This document shows, piece by piece, positions 1 to 11,900 of a stretch of 64,000 bases of DNA. Both the position numbers and the translations under genes were made by a program. The notes below the pieces were generated by a model, which had not been told where the DNA came from, made no database searches, and worked only from the letters and a program-made list of their open reading frames with translations. The stretch is from Petunia secreta (lineage: Eukaryota; Streptophyta; Magnoliopsida; Solanales; Solanaceae): the NCBI GenBank assembly GCA_029990175.1, contig JARKIP010000017.1, positions 13,348,001 to 13,412,000 on the forward strand, in the 5' to 3' direction. Numbering within the stretch: the first letter of the stretch is position 1; every line of letters starts with the position of its first letter.

Positions 1-336
1 ATTTCATTAGTTTTTGGAGCTTGAATTGAATAGAGAGAAGAGAGAATTAGAGAAGGCCGAGCCTTTCTAGTCCGAAGCCCGAGGCTTCATGTATCTCGTT
101 AACTTGGAACCTATGGCGATCGACACCTAGTTGAGTCCATTGTAAGGTTCGAGTTTCCCTTTCTCCCTTTTGGATTATTAATTCATGTCTTGAATTCATT
201 AATCCGTTCTTTCTTCTCGTTTCTTGACTCCCCAATCCTTGTTTCCCCGATATCATTGATATCATCTATCTTGTGTTTTATCGCTTCCGCATTGTATGTA
301 TCGTGTTTAGCTTCCGCCCTATTTTCGATTGCATCA
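1..336 (+). mobile_element. 3' end of a Gypsy LTR (element continues left of window)
   Basis: This stretch is a diverged relative of the last ~330 bp of the LTR at 60637-61472. Both share, in the same order, an AATAGAGA-type purine run, GCTTCATGTATC, AACTTGGAA, a TTCGAGT/TTTCTCCCTT block, TTCTTTCTTCT, CCCAATCCTT and CTTCCGC, and both end in ATCA. It stops at position 336, exactly where Copia integrase coding sequence begins on the other strand. No primer binding site follows, so this is a 3' LTR or a solo LTR in plus orientation. Its start lies outside the window. The abutment suggests that this Gypsy element inserted into the Copia element. Confidence 0.7.
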
Positions 337-1558
337 ATTTACTATTTAAAGAATAACCAACAAATATTCCCTCATCACTTCTAGGATCAAATTTTCCTAA
401 GGCATCTTTCCCATTGTTGTGTATAAAACATTTGCAACCAAAAGCCCTAAGATGAGAAATATTTGGTTTTCTTCCTTTAAGCAATTCATATGGGGTCTTT
501 TCTATTAATGGCCTTGTCATACATCTATTTATTATGTAACATGCAGTATTAATAGCCTCAGCCCAAAAGTTTTGTGGAAGATTTCCAGATATTAACATAG
601 TCCTTGCCATTTCTTCTAGAGTCCTATTTTTCCTTTCCACTACACCATTTTGTTGTGGAGTTCTAGGTGAAGAAAAATTATGATTAATGCCATTTTCATT
701 ACAGAAATTGAAAAACATGTGATTTTCAAATTCAGTTCCATGATCTGACCTAATGGCAACAATATGATTATCTAGAGTTCTTTAAGCTTTCTTAGCAAAA
801 ATTGAAAATGCATTAAATGCTTCTTCTTTAGATGCAAGAAATATAGTCCATGTAAATCTGGAGTAATCATCCACCAATACCATAACATACTTTTTACCTC
901 CACGACTCATTGTTCTCATTGGACCACATAAATCCATATGGACCAGTTCCAAAGGTTTAGTGGTACTTACCTGTTTCTTCGGTTTGAAGGAGGATTTTAC
1001 CTGCTTCCCCCTGGCACATGCTTCACATACTTTTTCATCATTAAACTTGATGTTAGGAAGACCTATCACCAAGTCCTTGGACACAAGTTTGTTCAATTGT
1101 GAAAGACTAGCATGTCCTAGTCTTTTGTGCCATAGGAGGGGATCATTTTGCACCACACTTAAGCAACTCAAGCTTCCATCAGATAATGTCAGCAAGTCTA
1201 CTTTGTAGATGTTTCCATGCCTATTTCCCTACAAAATAATCTCTCCAGAAGTTTGGTTAGTCACAGTGCATCCAGTAGATGAGAAATTAACATTATTACC
1301 TTTGTCACACAATTGAGATATGCTCAATAAGAAATGCTTCAGCCCATCTACTAGAAATACATTATCTATACAGTGTGAATCAGACCTACATACCTTTTCA
1401 ATTCCAATGATTTCCCCTTTCTTACTATTACCGAAGGAAACATTTCCTCCTTGGAAGGCTGAGAGTGAAAGGAACAGTTCCTTATGTCCTGTCATGTGCC
1501 TTGAGCAACCACTGTCCATGTACCATTCGTGGTTTATCTCCTTCACTCTAGCCTGCAA
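337..1558 (-). pseudogene. Copia pol remnant: protease and integrase
   Basis: Three open pieces lie in the same minus frame. 1558-1229 carries an aspartic protease site (WYMDSGCSRHMTG). 1195-785 carries the GAG-pre-integrase segment (WHKRLGHASLSQLN), the integrase zinc-finger cysteines and the start of the integrase core (VHMDLCGPM, DDYSRFTW). 718-337 carries the later core with TPQQNGVVERKNRTL, which holds the third catalytic acidic residue, and the GIFVGYS segment. The pieces are separated only by TAG (1229-1231) and TAA (782-784). Coding sequence is cut at 337 by a Gypsy LTR end, so RT and RNase H are absent from the window. Confidence 0.87.
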
Positions 1559-1847
1559 GATAAAACTAGGGGTTAATTTTAAGAAAACTAACTAGTTTGG
1601 GTTCCTTTCCTTTAGAAAAAGGATGAATCGGATCTCTCCTAGCCCAGAATGGTAATGGTTTCTTTGTGTGAACAATTTCCCTTTTTACAGAATGTTGAAC
1701 AGGTTTATAGGACCTATTCTTCTGTTTCACAGAATTTTGAACAGGTTTATAGGACCTGTTCCTCTGGGCAGCCTTTTCTAAAGATTGACAATTTTCTTTC
1801 CGGTGGCCAGTGTTCCCACAATGAGTGCATAGCCAGTTTTCAGGAAG

Positions 1848-3458
1848 TCATAAGTACTTACTCTTTGGATTCCATTTGGAGGAACTTTTTGCTTTCATGA
1901 ATCCAATACCTTTCCTGTTACTACTATGATTTTCCTGTAACCATTCTAGTGCTTCAGAAGACTTGTTCCACTCCACAGTTTTTCTTAGTTCCATTTTTGT
2001 TTTAACCAAGTCTTCTTCTAAAGATCTTATCTTCTCATCTTTTTTACACAGTTCATCAACTGTGACTTTCAGTTTCTCTTCAGCAATGATCTGATGAGAA
2101 TTAGCAATACCTTTACCTTTTTCAACTATTTTAACATTTTCTAATTCCTGAGCAGTTGATTCAAGTGTGAGGACCTGTTCCTCAAGCATGCTAATCTTCC
2201 TTTCCAGAAAATCATTTTTAACTATTTCCTCTTTGCATTCTGCTTCTAAACAATCAATTTTATCATGCAGTTGATGATTGCTATCCCTTAGAGATTTAAA
2301 TTCATTTAGCACAATATGGAATACTTTAACCAATTTTTCTCTAGGCATGCTTTTTACATCATCTTTGAGTTTAGAAACAAATACCTCAGCATCTTCTTCA
2401 TTTTCTGAATCTCCAAGTGCCATTAGAGCAAGATCCTCATCCAGATCATCATCAGTTATTTCGTCTTCACTGTCTTGCCATCCTGCAACCATTGCTTTGG
2501 GATTTCCACTTTTCTTATGGACCTGTTCCCTAGCCTTCTTCCTTTCCTCAATGAATCTCTTCCTCCATTCTCCTTCCATAATTGGACATTTGCTGATGTA
2601 GTGCTCCGAGCATCCACATTTGTGGCATTCTCCAGCCTGTTTCATGTTAGTAGACCTACCCTGTCCACTAATAGCCTTTTCCTTAATCAAATATTTCTGA
2701 ACACTTTTAGCAATAAGGACCAGGTCCTTATCATCAATGATCTTATCAGCAGCAGTCAAGGCTAGGCTAGGCTCAGTTTTAACTGGAACTCCTATGTTTT
2801 TAACCTTTTTCCTTAGTTCATAAGTCTTTAAATTGCCTATCAGTTCATCTAAGGATAGAGTGGTTAAATCTTTGCTTTCTATGATAGCACAAGCTTTGAT
2901 CTCCCAAGAATCTGGAAGAACCCTAGTTAGAATCTTTTCTATTCTATCTTCCACAGTTAAAACCCTTCCCAAAGAGATCAGTTCAGAAGCAATAACATTA
3001 AATCTAGTATACATTTCAGAGATTGACTCTTCTTCTTTCATTTTAAAACTTTCATATTCAGCATAAAGAAGTGTACCTCTGGACCTTTTTACCTGACTTG
3101 TTCCTTCGTGTGCAACTTGTAGAGCATCCCAAATCTCCTTTGTTGTGGCATACCCTCTGATTCTAGTGCATTCGTCAGGACTAAGTCCACCAACAAGCCA
3201 CTTCCTAGCTTTTGCATTCTTTTCCCATTGCTTTATGTCTTCAGCATTGCATTTCTTCCTGGTTTTGGCAATATCGTTTCCCTCAGCATCCTTCTTCATA
3301 GGGATCATGGGACCTTCAGTTACTATATCCCACAATTCATAGTCCTCTGCTTGAAGGTGATCACGCATCCTTTCTTTCCACCATGAATAGTATTTCCCAT
3401 TGAAATAAGGAGCTCTAACCATTGACTGACCCTCACTGTTCTCTCGTGATGTACTCAT
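1848..3458 (-). pseudogene. Copia gag (536 aa open part)
   Basis: The open frame starts at the ATG at 3458 and runs to TGA at 1848-1850. The N-terminal part has the Copia gag (UBN2/DUF4219-like) signature: FNGKYYSWWKERM near residue 19, then a YELWDIV segment and an EIWDALQ segment. A CCHC knuckle (CHKCGCSEHYISKCP) lies near residue 280, followed by acidic and coiled-coil-like sequence to the end. Translation past the TGA stays in frame and immediately reads a second CCHC knuckle (CTHCGNTGHRKENC), so the stop is probably a disabling mutation rather than a natural end. Gag would form the virus-like particle and bind the element RNA through the knuckles. Confidence 0.85.
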
Positions 3459-3490
3459 CTAATCCTAAGTGTTAGCCTTTTCAAGGATAA

Positions 3491-3505
3491 CCTGCTCTGA
3501 AACCA
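3491..3505 (-). other. Copia primer binding site (degenerate)
   Basis: The minus strand reads TGGTTTCAGAGCAGG just inside the LTR end. It differs by one base from the initiator-Met tRNA complementary core TGGTATCAGAGC used by most plant LTR elements. Position and sequence together support the call. Confidence 0.75.
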
Positions 3506-3507
3506 AT

Positions 3508-4320
3508 TGTTATTTCCCACGATTACACCACTTTATTGTTTTAAGGACCAGTTCCTTAACATGTGTTCCTTTACTATACGATATGCGGAATTAAAACTGT
3601 AAGTAATTGAACACCAGATATTAGCGTGGAAAAACCCCTTGACTCGGGATCAAAAAACCACGACCTACTTCTCAAGTAGGATTTCAACTTCGCTATGTAA
3701 AAAGACCCACTTGGTTACAAGACTCACTCTTACTAACCTAGGACTAACTCTAATCCTTTAGTGATCTTTCTCACGATCAGTGAAGTTGTGTCAAGTCCAC
3801 GACTTGAACTAGAAAGTTTACAACTCGATTTTTGCTTACTACAATTGAACTAAGACTTGAACTTTTACAAGATTCAATCTAAGGAACAGGTTCTAACTTA
3901 GTTCCACTGTAGCTAACTGATTACACAAATAAGCTAATAACTCTTCTCAGCTTTTGCTCGATGCTCTCTGTATTTGTGCATACTTCTATGGCTGATATGC
4001 TCCACGTTTTATAGCTCCAGCAGCCAAGAAGTCTTGAGCAATTAGAACTCCAAAGCTCCCATGAGTTTGAGTCCTAATTGGATTCTTCTTTCTATAATCT
4101 AAATCTTCTATCCTTTATCCTTGTATTTATGCAATCTTTTCATATCCGTTTAGACCTGCATAATTATCAAGATAAACATTAGTTTTAGGATAATTAATAA
4201 TATCTCAACTAAAACGATTTTGCATGAAATATCTATTCTGCTGCAGTGATTCAAAAGAACAGGTCCTTTGAATCCGTTCCTCCGTCATCAGTCAAAACTC
4301 CAAGCTTATCCAAGCTAACA
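3508..4320 (-). repeat. Copia 5' LTR, 813 bp
   Basis: The plus strand begins TGTTATTTCCC at 3508 and ends GCTAACA at 4320, so the LTR carries the short inverted ends TGTTA/TAACA. The inner boundary abuts a primer-binding-like site at 3491-3505. Beyond 4320 the sequence changes at once to Gypsy gag-like sequence. The partner LTR is missing, so target-site duplication and age cannot be judged. Confidence 0.82.
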
Positions 4321-4584
4321 CTCCTCCGTACCACAAGTGTCATTTTAAGCTCATCATCTTGTTCACCATTACCTTGGGGAATGCCCAAGTTGTGGGGAGT
4401 GCCCACTTGTTGGGGAATGCCTAACATTTCATCACTAGTACCTCCTTCGGTACCCCCTTTGGACACTCGGGGTCCATTCCTCTTTGAGGCTATCAAACCT
4501 CGAGCTTATAGATCTCACCTCGGCCAAAAGGTAGGCCAAAGTGCTTACCGGGACCTTAACGGTATCGTACACGTCTCCGGCCAT
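4321..4584 (-). pseudogene. Gypsy gag N-terminus, interrupted
   Basis: The ATG at 4584 opens a short frame (MAGDVYDTVKVPVSTL) that ends at 4435. A second overlapping frame then continues with a Gly/Pro/Gln-rich segment containing LGIPQ and VGTPHNLGIPQ repeats. These resemble the GNP-type repeats near residues 80-105 of the gag ORF at 20344. A frameshift within about 4435-4500 plus the Copia insertion at 4320 make this a broken gag start. It is recognised by context and repeats, not by a full gag domain. Confidence 0.55.
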
Positions 4585-5850
4585 GTACCTACATAAATCA
4601 AAGACAAGAAAGAGGTTAGAGTAAAAGTCCTCACTCACTCCCTCACTTTTGCTTGTCGCTCGGTTCGCTCAAGTTTTGGGTTAGGTACACACAAGCTTGA
4701 GATCAATGGCCTCCTCGTAGTTGCGCAACCTCCTCAATGATCAATCCAAGTCACAAGAACCAAATGCTCTTCGGGAAGAGTGGATTCAAGGGCACTTGAT
4801 GAACGCTAAGCTATTTGGTGCGCACTTGAAGCAAACAATTAACTACGAATCTTCTTTGAAATCTACTCTCCTTTTAGGCACGAGTATCCTATTCGCACAA
4901 TGGATTAGTACTATTTAGGTAGAACTGTTACCCTCAAAGTACTAACCGGAAGTGACATGACCAAATGTTCAAGGATCGAATCGTCACTAAAAGGATTCGG
5001 AATTGGATGAATTTTTGTTTGTGATCTACCAACTCACCATATTTGATGATACAATAGGAGTTTTGGTGATTGGAAACTGTTACGAAGCCTTTGCGAACAT
5101 TCTGTCCCAAAGCAGGAATTTCTGGAATTACATACACTTCGCTATCGCGTGAACTGTCGTGCGATCGCGATGGGTAAATGCTGCTTCAGCGCGATTGCGC
5201 CAGACTCTGCGCGATCGCGCAGGTCTGCTGGAGTAGAACCAGAATTCCGACTGTAAACTCAGTTTTTGGCACACAAATCACCCAATTCAACTTGTTTTTC
5301 AGTTCCCAAGATTCCAAAAGGTGTTTTCAACTGTAGTAAACAATCCCCAATGGTTTAACCAAACAAACAATCATCAAACAACTTGTTTTCAAGGTTTTTG
5401 GACAAGTTCATCAAAAGTTTTCAAAAACCTTCAAGATTCAAAATGCGATTTTCATCCCGCAACTCCAAATGATGATATGTGGGGTATCAAAACGACGGGG
5501 CAACTATAAGGAACAATCGCCGATACCAAACAACCAAGAATTCACAACATCAAACAAGTTCTATCAAATTTTGTGAATTTTCAACTTTTGAGATTTGGTT
5601 TTCAAGATTTTGATTCACAACTTCCAAATGTGTTTCGTGGGTACCAAATCAACGGGAATATGATAACAAACAATCTCCGATAACAAACACCCAATAAATC
5701 ATCACAACCAAGAACATCTAGCAATTTTTTTTTTTTTTGATTTTCAAGTTTTTGGATTTTTTTTCTTCTTTTTCAATAAAACAAGAACAAGAGTATAACA
5801 ACAAGATAAAGAGTCACGATCGAGGGTTTGTAAGAACAAAACCTATCCGT

Positions 5851-5862
5851 GCTCTGATACCA
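5851..5862 (-). other. Primer binding site of the minus-strand Gypsy fragment
   Basis: The minus strand reads TGGTATCAGAGC, an exact match to the usual initiator-Met tRNA complement, 2 bases inside the LTR end at 5865. Confidence 0.85.
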
Positions 5863-5864
5863 AC

Positions 5865-5985
5865 TGATGCAATCGAAACTACGAAAGCGATAAAAAATAA
5901 GAAACGAAACGAAACGAAACGAGACGAGACTCACACGAAAGTCCAAGTAGCAACGAAGAACTTGTTCCGTTACACCTCGAACGAT
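5865..5985 (-). repeat. U5 end of a Gypsy LTR, truncated
   Basis: On the minus strand this ends in GATTGCATCA. It shares CGGAACAAGTTC and downstream blocks with the U5 end of the LTR at 18370-19097. Only about 120 bp remain before unrelated LTR sequence begins near 5986. A short GAAAC repeat (four units) lies near 5902-5921. Confidence 0.65.
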
Positions 5986-7500
5986 TGGGTGCCCGCACGC
6001 CTAGCCAGAAATTTGGGTCGTGTCAATAGCGTTGGCGCATCAGCGCTGAAGAGGATAGTTGTTCTGTGCTTAAGCGCCCACCCGAGCGCGACCACAATGA
6101 CTAGTGTCGCATTAACGACTGTTTGAGCGTGAAAGCACTGAGTTGGGATATAAATAGACCCTTGTGGTCTACAGAACTCATTTTCGGTCGAAATCTCTCA
6201 ACATAAGGTTGGTCAAAGGTGAATTAAAGGTACCAAATAGATCTAACTGTGTATGTAAAATTTTCCAAACCTTCTTGGGATTATTCATTGGAGATTTAGG
6301 TTGTAGGATTCATGAAATTGGGCTTGGAAGAATTGGTTTAGAACCCTAGACATAATAAATTGGGGAATTATTGTGATTAGAACTCGGAATTGTAATCCAA
6401 TAGCGTATAATCGATATCGTAGGACTGTGAGGAGTTCAAAAGATATCTTTTATGGGTGTTCGGCTAAGCCAGCATAGGGGCAATTTAGTAATTTCCTTTT
6501 ATTTTCATATGATGGGTAAATATTCGTTATGAGGCTTATGCATGCAATTATGTTTCTTTGGCTCATAAAGGGATAGTTCTGAGAGGCTTCGGAAAGGAAA
6601 GGGATTGTTCAATAATCGATTAAGCCCCATATTTGAGGTAAGTGGTAGTATCTATTTCTTTGATGGCCTTTGGCCTTATGGATGTTGTATTCACTCGTTC
6701 TTTACGTGAATTGCTTCCGACAAGGTGTACTTGCTACGCCATGGCCTTGACATATATTTTTATCTGTATACTGTGATTGTGGGTTGTGATGTCATATCAG
6801 GGGTAGCAGGATTCCTCATGAGTATGAGGATTCCGCTCCATACATACATTTCATATCATATTGAGGGTAAGAGGATTCCGCTCCATCCATCGGGCACATG
6901 TGACCCCATTGCATCATGTTTCATTCCATGTCGTTATATGTGTTTGCCAGCTACGTGTGAGTGTTGCATTGTTTCTCTATGCATTGTTTATATGTTCTGT
7001 TGTTGTTGATTTCTGATTCCGTAGCTAGCCTATCTATTCACAAGGTAGGTAGCTAGCTCTCACTTATTAAGTCCTTTTGACTCACTCCCTATCATTTTCC
7101 TTTTTTTTTTTTTTTTTTCAGCCGATTCCGCTCCAGGACCTAGCACGCGATTGAGGAGCAAGGACGTTCCAGCTGTCTGTGGTGAGCCAGCTTTTGTTCG
7201 TTGAGGGCACCAACTATAGATGTCTTTTGTTAAGATCTTATTTTGCTCCTTTCGGGAGATGTATGTATCTTTTGAATTTTGTGGATGTCTGATTTGGATA
7301 GATAGCTCTGAACTTTGTAGGTTGGGTAGATAGTTGTGTTTCTTTTGTAGATGTATATGTTTTATCTCAATTTGATTTATTGCTACTTTTAAGTTAGTTT
7401 TATATAGTTTATGTCGATTCAGTGGATAGGTTTCATCCAGCGGGTCTAGGGGAGGATATCAGATTCTCCCACGGCCTAGCAGGAAATCTAGGTTGTGTCA
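5986..7500 (+). repeat. Truncated long LTR(s) related to the solo LTR at 28692
   Basis: 5986-6026 resembles the last 40 bp of the minus-strand LTR at 28692 (GTGCCCGCACG, CCTAGC, GGGTCGTGTCA). 6027-7500 repeats the promoter-proximal and 3' parts of the same LTR type: a TATAAATAGACC box near 6151, a GGCCTTTGGCC block near 6664, GGATTCCGCTCC repeats near 6824 and 6869, then TTGACTCACTC, and a terminal GTTGTGTCA at 7500. The first half of a normal LTR is missing. This is either two fragments or one internally rearranged LTR. No target duplication was found. Confidence 0.55.
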
Positions 7501-8933
7501 GATTTTGATACAAAATCAATCCAAATCTATTGCAAATCAACTCCAAATTATCTTAATATTTAGCTCAAATTTTATATCCAACAATTATGTACTATTCCCA
7601 ACAATTTCAAACAACACTCACTTTAAAATAATAGTAAAATTATATTTCAATTGTTGTAGCCATTTTAAATCTTCAAAGTTGAAAATTCACCATTTCAAAG
7701 TTTGAAGAAGACATAGTTGGAGAAGAAAAATAAAGAGAAAAAAGAATAAGAGGAAAATGAATAAGAAAATAAGTGGTAGTAGTAGGTGAGGATTAGGAGG
7801 AGGAGTTAGACTGAGGAAGAAGAAAAGAAGGGAAGGAAGAGGATGGAGAAAATTTGTTTTTCTTTAATTTTTTATATTTTAATTCTTACCTCAAACCCTT
7901 AATAATTCTAATGTAGGCCCCTCGTGCCTAGATTAGACAACTAATAAACCACTTAGAAATAAAAGAAAATGAAAATGATAATGATTATTATAACTTAGAA
8001 AATAATTTTAACAGCTTTCTTACTCATTAAATAAAAGAATTAAAAATCTAAAATCAATAAGTTTTTGGTTTACAACAATGTATCAAGAAAGATTATGGGA
8101 TCTGGCTACCCCAATTCAAAAAGAAAATGATTATACAAAATATAATTAACTAACATTTAAGGAAGCCTTTGATTAAAGATTTTGGACTTAAGCCACCTAC
8201 TCTATTGAGCCTTTGTTTAAAGATTTTGGACTTAAGCCACCTACTCTATTGAGCAGCCACTTTATATATAACAACCCAAGCTATAATATTGAATTGAACG
8301 GACAATACCTAAATAAAGCGTTATCACGTTACCCATGACACATTACAACTATTGTGAAGGTCCATAACTGCCAAAATCTCTTGATATAAGCATGAATGCT
8401 GTAAATTACTAAGTTGGCCATAAATGGTGCCATGTAGATTATACATACTAAAACTTATCCAATTAAAATCAGCTACAAACATCTAGGTGAGAATATGCAA
8501 ACTTCATACTTCACCACCGCGAAACTTTGGAACTAATTGCCATTTCTAGGACAGAGACCAAATTCCAGATGCAATAACTCTCAGCGGCGCCACTTTGATA
8601 AATGGAAGGGTGACAATTGTACTTCAACACCTCTACCTTATAAGCAGATCCCAGATTCATACTTCTCCACACAAAAGTATCACTCCTCTGCAGTGAGTTG
8701 ACACCTATGATTCTTCAATGCTAGCGTGCAGCAAAGACTACCGTGATCAATTATCTGATAGCTGCAAAAGGGCAGGGATATTGCAGAAGCCAGGATAATA
8801 AGACTCCAAAAAGGTTTGGTATTAGACCAGCCGTATCTACATGCTTCATGTCGCAGCAGATAAAAGCAATACGCAAACCTTGAAAAAATTAACTAACCAG
8901 CTGATAATGCACCAAGAAACATGCCTTCTATTG
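7501..8933. other. AT-rich intergenic DNA downstream of the TrmO-like gene
   Basis: No coding region is recognised here. 7700-7850 is purine-rich (AGAAGAA-type runs). 8165-8252 is a perfect-looking 44-bp tandem pair. The last few hundred bases probably include the 3' untranslated region of the gene ending at 8934, but no polyadenylation site could be assigned with confidence. Confidence 0.5.
8165..8252. repeat. 44-bp tandem duplication
   Basis: Two adjacent 44-bp units start at 8165 and 8209 and differ at about two positions (GATTAAAG versus GTTTAAAG region). Both contain GGACTTAAGCCACCTACTCT. Confidence 0.9.
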
Positions 8934-11900
8934 TCACAAAATTGCAGTTATTCTGTTACTTTCTTCAGTTTGGAATGCAAGGTCGATTTTTTCAACATGA
9001 ACATTACCATCATAGTCAATTTTATAGGAGATGTCAAGGCCTTCCAAAATAAGATGGTAAACAATATCATCAGGAAAGTTTAGCGATTCTTCACTGCCAT
9101 CTTCAAGAGTTGCATAGTCCTGGCAGTTTGAATTCTGAGTGTCATCAGAGAAGTTGCTCTTTTCAGTCTTGATCAGGGAATTGTGCGGCCGGGTTCTCTG
9201 AGATACTGATCGTATGTCCCATGACAGCACTTGTTGAATTAAGTTTTGAAATTCACTAGAAGATGTATAAAGTGATTTTTTCTCCTACAAAATAGAGAGG
9301 GGAATAAAAGAATGAATCAGTAGAATACTTAATAACAGTAACTACAATTTCCTTTCATAGATGGCGTGGCTATGATATTTCAGAGATTTCAACAACATTT
9401 AAACCAAAAAGCGAAGGCATTGCTCAATTGACCCATCATTTTGTTCTACCATGCTGATACATGAAAAATACAAGCAGTCCAAAATAAATGTTACTTTGCA
9501 TTTAAACCTCACTTGTTAACAGTAGTTCCTTCACTAAAAAGTCACAAATACATTTTATAAGATATCAAACTGGAAAATACTCCTAACACATAATTGGAGC
9601 CATCAATGTCCTAGTGACAGTTGCCTGAGATATTTATAAAACTTCCATTGTCTCAGTGTTTGCTTCTCATCAGCTAATAAGCTCCCTTCCCAGATACCCA
9701 AAATATTCTTCGATCAGAATCTGAAAATTGAAGTTCCATAATAAAGGGAAGAAAAGATTCAATCAGAGATGTTACCATTCTTGACCAACAATCATTCAGA
9801 CCAGCAGAGAAGTCCTGAGAGAAGTTAACCGATGCTACAGCTAAAATATCATCCACCTGTACAAAAGAGATGTCATTATCATTATAAATTTTGGCTGAAA
9901 ACAAAGCCAATCAACCATGACAGGAGAAGGGGAAGGAGATGGGATCAAATCTGGTAACATAATATCAGTAAGATGTACTAACCAAAATAAGCTTGAGGGA
10001 TAGAGGACAGGAAGAGGAAGACGGGGTCTAGTCTCTAATACCTTGGTTCTGGTACGACATTTCATGACCAAACCAAGCTCAACTAAACATATCAAACAAA
10101 GAAAAAGATGGCTCGTAAAAATGGAACAAAAAAATTATTTGTTCTTCCATTAAATGATATACCATTGGCCCTTTTAGGTAATACTTTATCAGTTTTAGCT
10201 GAGAAGTATGAACTTGATGGAACATTAATGACTGTTATATGGATCCTCTCTTTAACATTTGAGATAATTTTACTTGTGGAGGAGCTAGTCCGGCTCATCC
10301 TGTTGCTAATGCAGTCCTCAATATCTGTTAGTTAAGCTGCCCTCATCACCTCTTGCCTCACTGCACTTTCGTTATCAGTACGATCCCATCTTACTTTTGA
10401 CTTGTGCAATTCTTGCATGAGAGAAACAATTAGTGTATAACTCGAAATTTGGACAAATGCTGTGCTGAGTTAAAAAGACTGTAGCATTAAGTTACGTAGA
10501 GCGGTTAACCAGAAGTTATAGTTAACTGATAGCTTCCTCACATTTCTGGGAACAGTACCACCCTTTCAATTTTGGACAATAGTGGGGGAAATATGCATGA
10601 AAATTGCTAGGTTTTTTTTTCCCCTCATAAGCTCCTTTTCCATATTTTGAGAAAAAATTAAGAGAACATAAACAATACGTTTGCCATCTCCCTATATCAA
10701 ATACGGCGAAGGGCCAAAATTACCATTAAACTATCGAAAAAGGTCTAATTATGCCACTCGTTAAAAATATGGTTCAAATATGCCACTATCGTTACACTTT
10801 TGGTTCAAAATTGTCATTATGTATAACTTTCGGTTCAAAAATACCATTATTTCTGATGAAAATTATTTATTCTAATTTCTAGTTTTTGAAAAATACTATA
10901 GGTTCCTAAAAAATGCCACATGGCCATTAAAACGCTCGCCCCAAGCTAATTTCCGAACCCACCCACCCCTACCCTATTTTTTCTTTTACTTTTTCACACA
11001 AGCATTATTTTCATCTCCAAATTTACAAATATATTTGGAATCTATGCTCCAAAATCAGCTCATTCCATGTGGGGGAAAAAAAAAAAAAAAAAAGTTCATT
11101 TTGAAAGTCTATTGAAATAAATTTCTTGAATAATTTGTGAAAACCTAGAAATGCAATATATAGTAGAAAAAGAGAAAAAAAAAGTTATTGATATTTTCAT
11201 ATCCCAGGTTGAGCTATTTTCTTAACAAAATTACGAAAGAATTTGTGTAAAAATATTTAAAGTTAATAGAAGGCAAAATGAGCGATATAGGTGTGGTCCG
11301 TGTGAATTAGAGAAGAAATGTGAATAAATGGCCTTTGGTTCTTGGTCTATTGTCGCCTTTAAAAAAAAAAAACCTGTAACAATTATGTTGATTGCAAGAT
11401 AAATAGAAAAATACATTAACAGATACAACTGGGGGGTGGTGGGGGGAAAAGGTTAGAAACTAAGTTTGGGCAGGGGTATTTAATGCACATTAGGCATTTT
11501 TTACAATTTTTTAGTATTTTTCAAAAACTAAAAACTAGAATAAATAATTTCCGTCAGATATAATGGCATTTTTGAGCCGAAAGTTATACAAAATGGCATT
11601 TTTGAACCAAAAGTGTAATGGCAGTGGTATATTTGAACCATATCTTTAGCAGGTGGTATAATTAGATCTTTTTCGATAGTCTAGTGACAATTTTGGCCCT
11701 TCGCCCTATCAAATAGGACAATCATCTAATGGATTTACACAAGGATTTGTTATGCTTCTCAATTAGGATACTAGGAGGAAGATTACCTTTACCCAATCCG
11801 GCACCATTGCTCCTGGGATGCTATCACAATATGGAAGATATGGCTTGACATCAAGGACTGGCTGTTGATAATGTTCACGTAAGAGGCGAAAGGAAGAAGA

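Larger units (their letters stand above)
337..4320 (-). mobile_element. Ty1/Copia retrotransposon, truncated in integrase
   Basis: Read on the minus strand the order is LTR (4320-3508), primer binding site, gag, zinc knuckles, protease and integrase, which is the Copia order. The integrase reading frame ends abruptly at 337 at the Gypsy LTR junction. Reverse transcriptase, RNase H and the second LTR are not present here and, if the break is a nested insertion, would lie left of the window. The element itself interrupts the gag region of a second minus-strand Gypsy element, whose sequence resumes at 4321. It is disrupted by three stops (1848, 1229, 782) and is not functional as seen. Confidence 0.88.
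4321..5864 (-). mobile_element. Gypsy fragment: leader and start of gag
   Basis: Read on the minus strand, a primer binding site at 5851-5862 is followed by a long non-coding leader (5850 to 4585). The leader ends in a splice-acceptor-like TTATGTAG and the gag ATG at 4584. The same layout (GC-palindrome-bearing leader, T-rich stretch, GTAG, ATG) is seen in the complete element at 18370-24779. The leader contains several GCGATCGC-type palindromes at 5159-5222. The element is cut at 4320 by the Copia LTR, and the rest of gag-pol lies outside the window. Confidence 0.75.

Noticed and set aside
1649..1900. Plus-strand frame with repeated EQVYRT phrases
   Set aside because: It is the complement of the decayed gag-protease linker of the Copia element, which repeats a short Tyr-Lys-Pro-Val phrase on the coding strand.
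10108..10335. Plus-strand 75-codon frame inside the TrmO-gene intron
   Set aside because: No recognised domain, AT-rich composition, and it lies in an intron of an opposite-strand gene. It could be a pseudogene scrap but nothing shows it.
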